This document shows positions 58,891-64,000 of a stretch of DNA of 64,000 nucleotides, piece after piece. The notes under the pieces were generated by a model. That model saw nothing but the letters and a program-made list of their open reading frames with translations. It was not told where the DNA came from and searched no databases. How positions within the stretch are numbered: position 1 is the stretch's first letter; every line of letters starts with the position of its first letter. A program made the position numbers and the translations under genes. The stretch comes from CBDCFV01 sp963664625. GTDB lineage: Bacteria > Chloroflexota > Dehalococcoidia > Lucifugimonadales > UBA3495. The stretch is from assembly GCA_963664625.1 (NCBI GenBank), contig OY761541.1, positions 2,604,001 through 2,668,000 on the forward strand, read 5' to 3'.

Positions 58891-61218
58891 ATGGGAGGAA
58901 ATACCTACATCGGCGCGCCCATAATTCGCCAGGAGGACCGGCGGTTCCTTACCGGGTTGGCGCAATACGTCGATGACGTAAAGCTGCTGGGGATGCTCTA
59001 CGCCGCCATTCTGCGAAGCCCCCACGCCCATGCGCGCATCCTGTCCATAGATGCGAGCGAAGCCCTGAAAATTCCCGGCGTAGCCGCCGTTTTCACCTAC
59101 CAGGACATCTTGGATACGGTGGAACCGCGGCCTATCCCCATGCGGAGGGGCGTCTACGGAGGGCTGGACCGTTTCCTCCAGTACCCCTTGGCCAGCAACA
59201 AAGTGCGCTACGTCGGCGAGCCGGTGGCGGTGCTCGTGGCGACCAGCCGCTACCTTGCCGAGGACGCGCTGGAATCGATTGAAGTGCGTTACGACCCTCT
59301 CCCCCCGGTCGTGGACGCCTTCCAGTCGGAGAAGGAGGACACGCTGCTCTTCGAGGAACACGGCACCAACCTGGCGATGGAGTTTGCGGGGACTGAAGGC
59401 GACATTGAGGCGGCCTTCCAACAGGCCGAGTACACCCGCGCCGAGGAGTTCCGCTGCCACCGGCACACCGGCAACCCGCTGGAGACCAGGGGGTTGGTGG
59501 CGTCGTATGATCCCGGCGCCGAGCGTCTTACCGTGTGGGGAGAGACCAAGGTGCCGCACTTCAACCGGGGAGTTCTGTCCAGCCTGCTGCAAATGCCGGA
59601 ACACCGCATTCACTTCATCGAACCGGATGTCGGCGGAGGCTTCGGGATTCGCGGCGAGTTTTACCCGGAAAACTTCTTGGTGCCGTTCGCGTCCCTGAAG
59701 CTGGGCCGCCCCGTCAAGTGGGTGGAAGACCGGATGGAGCACCTGATCGCGGCAAACCACTCCCGTGAGCACGTCTGCCGGATGGAGGTCGCCGCCAAGC
59801 GGGACGGGACCATCCTTGGTATGCGGGCGGAAATCTACGGAGTATTGGGAGGTTACGTCCGCACCCACGGCGCCACCGTCCCGATTTTGACTGCCGCGAT
59901 GTTGACCGGGACCTACCACATACCCGCCTACCAATGGCGGGTAAAGTGCTATCTGACCAACAAGGTCGGCATGGGCACTTTCAGTGCTCCGGGGCGTTAC
60001 GAGTCGTGCTTTTTCCGCGAAAGGATGCTGGATATAATCGCCGAAGACTTGGGCATCGACCCGGTGGAGCTGCGGCGCAGGAACCTCATCCAGCCCTCAG
60101 AGATGCCGTACAGGGTCGGGTACACCCGCCCGGAGACCACTCCCATCGTTTACGACAGCGGCGACTACCCGGCTCTGCTGAGCAAGGTCATGGAAGTGCT
60201 TGACTACGACGACCGCAAGCACCTGCAGGGGCAACTGGTGGACGGTGAGTACCACGGGATCGGCGTGGCCTGCTTCGTGAAGAGCACCGGCGGCGGCCAG
60301 TCCTTCGAAGGCGCGCGGGTGGTGGTGACTGGTGGAGAGGCCGTGGCCGTATACTTGGGCATTGCGACAATGGGACAGGGCCACGAGACAGTCATGGCCC
60401 AGATATGCGCCTCCGGGCTGGGAGTGCCCATAGAATACGTGGCCGTATATCACGGGAGCACCGACCTGATGCCATTCGGCGGCGGCACCCACGCCAGCAG
60501 GGGCACCATCATGGCGGGCAACGCCCTCTACATGGCGTCCCAGAATCTCAAGGAAAAAATCCTTCGGATCAGCGCGGCTTACCTGGAGATCGACCAGAAG
60601 GAGCTGGAGTTCTCACAAGGGAAGGTCCACCGCAAGACCGACGGGCCGGAGTCGCCCCTGCTCAACTTGGGAGAGGCGCTGCAACTGGCCAACCCGGCCA
60701 GCGTCCACAGCCAAGGGGAAATCGGGTTGGAAGCAACCGATTACTTCAGGTCCTCCGAGGACTGCTATCCCTGCGGCGCTCACGCCGTCCACCTGAAGGT
60801 AGACCCGGAAACCGGGAAGATTACGATACTCAAGTATGCCGTGGCGGAAGACGTGGGCCACGTAATCAATCCGCTGTTGCTGAAAGGGCAGCTTGTGGGC
60901 GCGGCGGCCCAGGGCATAGGGGCCACAATACTCGAGGAACTGGTGTACGACGAAAACGGGCAGCCCTTGGCGGGCACCCTGGTGGACTACCTGCTGCCCT
61001 CCAGCATGGAGATCCCGGTGATCGACAGCGTGGTCGAAGACCTTGCCCCCTCTCCCCGGAACCCCTTGGGAGTGAAAGGGGCGGGCGAGATCGGCATCGT
61101 AGCCACCGGCGCGGCCATATCCAACGCCGTTTCCCACGCTCTTGGCTCGAAGGGAGTGCAGGTGAAAGACCTGCCGTTGAGCCCCGACCGGGTCCGGCGG
61201 ATGATCAACCAGCTTTGA
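58891..61218 (+). CDS. Xanthine dehydrogenase-family molybdopterin subunit 1
   Basis: The 775-residue large subunit of a molybdenum hydroxylase binds Mo-molybdopterin cytosine dinucleotide. It has GAPIIRQEDRRFLTGLAQYVDD, VRYVGEPVAVLVATSR, EPDVGGGFGIRGEFYPEN, the Mo-cofactor loop GIATMGQGHETVM, and the catalytic Glu in GVKGAGEIG near the C-terminus. The CO dehydrogenase loop AYRCSFR is absent; the corresponding segment has FSAPGRYESCFFRE, so an aldehyde, purine or aromatic substrate is more likely. It lacks the FeS and FAD subunits here. It is followed 11 bases later by a second large subunit. Confidence 0.94.
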   Translation: MGGNTYIGAPIIRQEDRRFLTGLAQYVDDVKLLGMLYAAILRSPHAHARILSIDASEALKIPGVAAVFTYQDILDTVEPRPIPMRRGVYGGLDRFLQYPLASNKVRYVGEPVAVLVATSRYLAEDALESIEVRYDPLPPVVDAFQSEKEDTLLFEEHGTNLAMEFAGTEGDIEAAFQQAEYTRAEEFRCHRHTGNPLETRGLVASYDPGAERLTVWGETKVPHFNRGVLSSLLQMPEHRIHFIEPDVGGGFGIRGEFYPENFLVPFASLKLGRPVKWVEDRMEHLIAANHSREHVCRMEVAAKRDGTILGMRAEIYGVLGGYVRTHGATVPILTAAMLTGTYHIPAYQWRVKCYLTNKVGMGTFSAPGRYESCFFRERMLDIIAEDLGIDPVELRRRNLIQPSEMPYRVGYTRPETTPIVYDSGDYPALLSKVMEVLDYDDRKHLQGQLVDGEYHGIGVACFVKSTGGGQSFEGARVVVTGGEAVAVYLGIATMGQGHETVMAQICASGLGVPIEYVAVYHGSTDLMPFGGGTHASRGTIMAGNALYMASQNLKEKILRISAAYLEIDQKELEFSQGKVHRKTDGPESPLLNLGEALQLANPASVHSQGEIGLEATDYFRSSEDCYPCGAHAVHLKVDPETGKITILKYAVAEDVGHVINPLLLKGQLVGAAAQGIGATILEELVYDENGQPLAGTLVDYLLPSSMEIPVIDSVVEDLAPSPRNPLGVKGAGEIGIVATGAAISNAVSHALGSKGVQVKDLPLSPDRVRRMINQL

Positions 61219-61229
61219 TGAGGTAAAAC

Positions 61230-63569
61230 ATGGTTTCAAGTGTTGGCGGGCCAATGATCGGCGCGTCTCCCAGGAGAAAGGAAGACCCCAGGTTGATCAT
61301 GGGCGATGGCGTCTATACCGGCGACGTAGACCTGAGACGAATGGTCTACATGGCGGTGCTCCGGAGTCCCCACGCCCACGCCCGCATACTCAACATCGAC
61401 GCTTCCCAAGCCTTGGCCGACCCGCGGGTTTTGGGCGTTATTACCGGGGAGGAAGTGCGCGACCGGTGCAAGGACCAGTTTCCGTTGAACCGGGTCAGCG
61501 AGGGCACCAAGGTGAAGCGCAGTTGGCCGATGGCCGTCGGGACGGCTAAGTACGAGGGAGAACCGGTGGCGGCGGTTGTGGCCGACAGCAGCATCGCCGC
61601 CCGGGACGCCCTGGACCTTATCCATGTGGAATACGAGCCGCTGCCCGCCATTGTGGACTTGGAAAAGGCGGCGGGACCGGGCTCGCCGCTGGTCCACGAC
61701 GACCTGGGTACCAATGTTTCCGTGCGGTGCACCGGGACTTCCGGAGACCCCGAATCGGCCTTCCGGGAAGCCGACGGCGTGGTGTCAGCGCGCATAGCGA
61801 TGCCGCGGTTGATACCCAACCCCATGGAGTCCAGGGCGGTGGTCGCCAGCTACGAACGCGGCACCGGGAACATGACCATCTGGCTCTCCACCCAGTCGCC
61901 GCACTTGGAACGCATCGTCATCGCCCAAGTGCTGGACCTGCCGGAAAACAAGATAAGGGTCCTGTCCAGGGACGTAGGCGGCGGGTTTGGTTGCAAGATA
62001 GACACCTACCCGGAAACGGTCATTACCGCAATCCTGTCCATGCAATACGCCCTGCCGGTGAAGTGGGTCGAGGACCGCCAGGAGCATTTCCTGGCGACGA
62101 TCCACGGCAGAGGAGAAGTGCAGCACGTTGAAGCCGCCTACAAGAATGATGGTACGCTTACCGGGCTGAGGTGGCGCTACTACACCGACCTGGGCGCTTA
62201 CTCCAACGGGGGGGCCCACTCGGTTGTCGAGCTGACAACGCCCTCGGGGGCGCAGGGGGCGTATCAAGTAAGAAACTTGGAGTGGACCGGGCACGGCGTA
62301 TTTACCAACAAGGTCCCGGTTGGCCCCTACCGGGGATACGGCCACCACGCGCCCGGTTACGTGATTGAGCGGGTCATGGACCTGATCGCCGGAAAGCTGG
62401 GCATGGACCCAGTGGCAATCAGGCGAAAGAACTTTATCGCCCCGGAATCTTTCCCGTACATGACGCCGATGGGGCGGGAATACGACACCGGCGATTACGA
62501 AGCAGCGTTGGACCAAGCATTGGAGTTGGCCGGTTACGACCGGCTCAGGGAGGAGCAGCAGAGGCTGCGGGAACGGGGCGTTGCTATGGGAATAGGCATT
62601 GCCACAACCGTAGACGCAACAGCCAACGGCCCATCGGGAGGCCTCAGCGCCAGGCCGGGCTTCGACAGCGGCAGCCTGCAAATCAGCCCCACCGGGCGCG
62701 CCACCGCAATCACGGGCCTGGCTCCCCACGGACAGGGGTTAGAGACGACTTTCGCCCAGATAGTAAGCGACGAACTGGGAATCCCCTTTGACGAGGTGGA
62801 AGTTATTCATGGGGACACCGCCGTCACTCCCAACAGCACCGGCACCCGCGCCAGCCGTTCCTTGGTCATCGGCGGCACCGCCCTCGTCCTGGCCGGGCGG
62901 GAAATCAAGGAGAAAGCGGTGAAAATCGCCGCCAGCCTCCTGAATATCGACCCAGAACACGTTACCTTGGAGGGAGGGAGGTTCTCGGTGGAGGACATCC
63001 CTGACAGCTATGTTACCTGGGCCGACGTGGCCGAAAGGGCCTATAGCGGGCAGATGTTGCCGGAGGGTATGCAGAAGGGGTTGGAAGCAACCGTCTACTG
63101 GGAACCCCGGTCTCAGACATACTCTTACAGCGCCAACGTGGCTACCGTGTTAGTGGACATGGACACCGGCACGGTCAACTTGACGGGGTTTGTCTCCGTG
63201 GACGACTGTGGAACGGTAATCAACCCGATGGTGGTGGACGGCCAAATCCACGGCGGGTTGGCCCAAGGCATCGGGGCGGCCCTGTTCGAGGAGGCCGTTT
63301 TTGGCGAGAACGGCCAGTTGCTCAGCGGCAGTTTCATGGACTACGCCATGCCCTCGGCCCACCAACTCCCGGAATTTACAATAGGAAGCAGGCATACGCC
63401 GAGTCCTCTCAATCCCTTGGGGGCCAAAGGGATGGGGGAAACCCCCACGATAGCCGCCCCGCCGGCCATAGCCAACGCGGTGATGGACGCCCTGGCCCAC
63501 TTGGGGATAACCCACTTGGACATACCCTTCACCCGGGAAAAAGTCTGGCGCGCAATCCATATCCGGTGA
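61230..63569 (+). CDS. Xanthine dehydrogenase-family molybdopterin subunit 2
   Basis: The 779-residue protein is a second Mo-hydroxylase large subunit, diverged from its neighbour. It has GASPRRKEDPRLIMGDGVYTGD, YEGEPVAAVVADSSIA, SRDVGGGFGCKIDTYPE, VPVGPYRGYGHHAPGYVIER (a substrate-binding loop different from subunit 1), GLAPHGQGLETTFAQI and the catalytic Glu in GAKGMGETPTIA. ATG 61230 has a GATGAGG site. Two tandem large subunits could form a heteromeric enzyme or be two enzymes that share small subunits coded elsewhere. Confidence 0.94.
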   Translation: MVSSVGGPMIGASPRRKEDPRLIMGDGVYTGDVDLRRMVYMAVLRSPHAHARILNIDASQALADPRVLGVITGEEVRDRCKDQFPLNRVSEGTKVKRSWPMAVGTAKYEGEPVAAVVADSSIAARDALDLIHVEYEPLPAIVDLEKAAGPGSPLVHDDLGTNVSVRCTGTSGDPESAFREADGVVSARIAMPRLIPNPMESRAVVASYERGTGNMTIWLSTQSPHLERIVIAQVLDLPENKIRVLSRDVGGGFGCKIDTYPETVITAILSMQYALPVKWVEDRQEHFLATIHGRGEVQHVEAAYKNDGTLTGLRWRYYTDLGAYSNGGAHSVVELTTPSGAQGAYQVRNLEWTGHGVFTNKVPVGPYRGYGHHAPGYVIERVMDLIAGKLGMDPVAIRRKNFIAPESFPYMTPMGREYDTGDYEAALDQALELAGYDRLREEQQRLRERGVAMGIGIATTVDATANGPSGGLSARPGFDSGSLQISPTGRATAITGLAPHGQGLETTFAQIVSDELGIPFDEVEVIHGDTAVTPNSTGTRASRSLVIGGTALVLAGREIKEKAVKIAASLLNIDPEHVTLEGGRFSVEDIPDSYVTWADVAERAYSGQMLPEGMQKGLEATVYWEPRSQTYSYSANVATVLVDMDTGTVNLTGFVSVDDCGTVINPMVVDGQIHGGLAQGIGAALFEEAVFGENGQLLSGSFMDYAMPSAHQLPEFTIGSRHTPSPLNPLGAKGMGETPTIAAPPAIANAVMDALAHLGITHLDIPFTREKVWRAIHIR

Positions 63570-63578
63570 GAGGGTGAT

Positions 63579-64000
63579 GTGTCAGACCGTAGAGTTCTTG
63601 TCGTCGAGGATGAGGAAAACCTGCTTGCGGCCCTGAAGTACAACCTGGAGCGGGAAGGATACGCCGTTACCACCGCTGCGGACGGCCCAAACGGCCTGGA
63701 TTCCGCCCGTTCCGTCAACCACGACCTGGTCATCCTGGACATTATGCTGCCAGGGTTGGACGGCCTTGAATTGTGCCGCGCCATTCGACGGGAAAGTTCC
63801 GTTCCCATCATCATGCTCACGGCTAAAGCGGAAGAGGTGGACCGGATCGTCGGCTTGGAACTGGGCGCGGACGACTACGTGACCAAGCCGTTCAGTATGC
63901 GGGAGTTGATGGCGCGGGCCCGGGCGATGCTTCGCCGCTCCCGCATGGGGCAGAATAGCCCGAACGGTCCGGCATCCCCGGAAACCATACGCGCCGGCGA
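63579..64000 (+). CDS. Partial OmpR/PhoB-family response regulator
   Basis: A response regulator begins at GTG 63579, 5 bases after a GAGAGG site, and runs off the right edge. The visible 140 residues contain a receiver domain: VLVVEDEENLLAALKYNLE (acidic pocket), phospho-acceptor Asp near residue 54 in LVILDIMLPGLDG, Thr in IIMLTAKAEEVDR (about 81) and Lys in DDYVTKPFSMREL (about 103). The start of the linker is visible. The DNA-binding domain is beyond the window, so OmpR/PhoB type is inferred from the receiver pattern. It lies 9 bases after the Mo-hydroxylase gene. Confidence 0.88.
   Translation, partial: MSDRRVLVVEDEENLLAALKYNLEREGYAVTTAADGPNGLDSARSVNHDLVILDIMLPGLDGLELCRAIRRESSVPIIMLTAKAEEVDRIVGLELGADDYVTKPFSMRELMARARAMLRRSRMGQNSPNGPASPETIRAG

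Overview
The window is about 64 kb of GC-rich bacterial chromosome. It most likely comes from the Chloroflexota, Dehalococcoidia/SAR202-like. This rests on gene content: T-box-controlled trp operon, Uma2 nucleases, CaiB/BaiF CoA-transferase, F420/flavin LLM oxidoreductase, DUF1501/DUF1800 pair, DUF1989 protein, tandem molybdenum hydroxylases, TTC38-like TPR protein. Hairpin repeats fill many intergenic gaps. I have no 16S or marker phylogeny, so the assignment is inference. No rRNA, CRISPR array, transposase or prophage was seen. One tRNA (Pro, GGG) is present.

Region 1 (1-14.1 kb) is housekeeping. A cut-off gene at the edge and a DUF503 gene precede the redox repressor rex. A complete F1Fo ATP synthase operon follows on the minus strand, in the order atpI-B-E-F-H-A-G, a retropepsin-like protease, then atpD-C. 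Upstream of it lie a DUF151 bifunctional-nuclease gene, a coiled-coil gene, coaD and rsmD, with ribF-tyrS divergent on the plus strand. Region 2 (14.2-23.7 kb) is metabolic: an acyl-CoA mutase large subunit that lacks the methylmalonyl-binding Arg, a Uma2 gene, tRNA-Pro, a CaiB/BaiF CoA-transferase, a D-aminoacylase-like amidohydrolase, a cupin, a nitroreductase, a TPR protein and an alpha/beta hydrolase.

Region 3 (24-40.3 kb) mixes biosynthesis with accessory islands. A plus-strand cassette with ATGA overlaps encodes an OLD/AAA-type ATPase, a PIN-like nuclease and a two-TM membrane protein. The trp operon (trpE-G-D-C-F-B, minus strand) is led by a promoter and a T-box with a TGG (Trp) specifier. 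It is interrupted between trpG and trpD by hicB-hicA and an orphan antitoxin-like gene, and trpA is absent. A PIN toxin/DUF1828 pair, a cupin, a DASS-type transporter and an enoyl-CoA hydratase-like gene follow. A second ATPase cassette (Uma2 nuclease, AAA ATPase, Toprim/DUF4276-like protein) closes the region. The two ATPase-nuclease cassettes are the best candidates for undescribed systems, probably anti-phage or DNA-maintenance modules.

Region 4 (40.4-64 kb) is catabolic and envelope-related: DUF1501-DUF1800, an NHL beta-propeller, an MBL hydrolase, an extended SDR, a DUF1989 protein, a large unrecognised coiled-coil protein, an LLM oxidoreductase with an amidohydrolase and an HbpS/GlcG-like protein, an MFS transporter, and two efflux adaptors. 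One adaptor is a lipoprotein whose helical arms are built from exact 32-residue repeats. A MetE-core-like protein, a VOC protein, two tandem xanthine-dehydrogenase-type Mo subunits and the start of an OmpR-family response regulator end the window.
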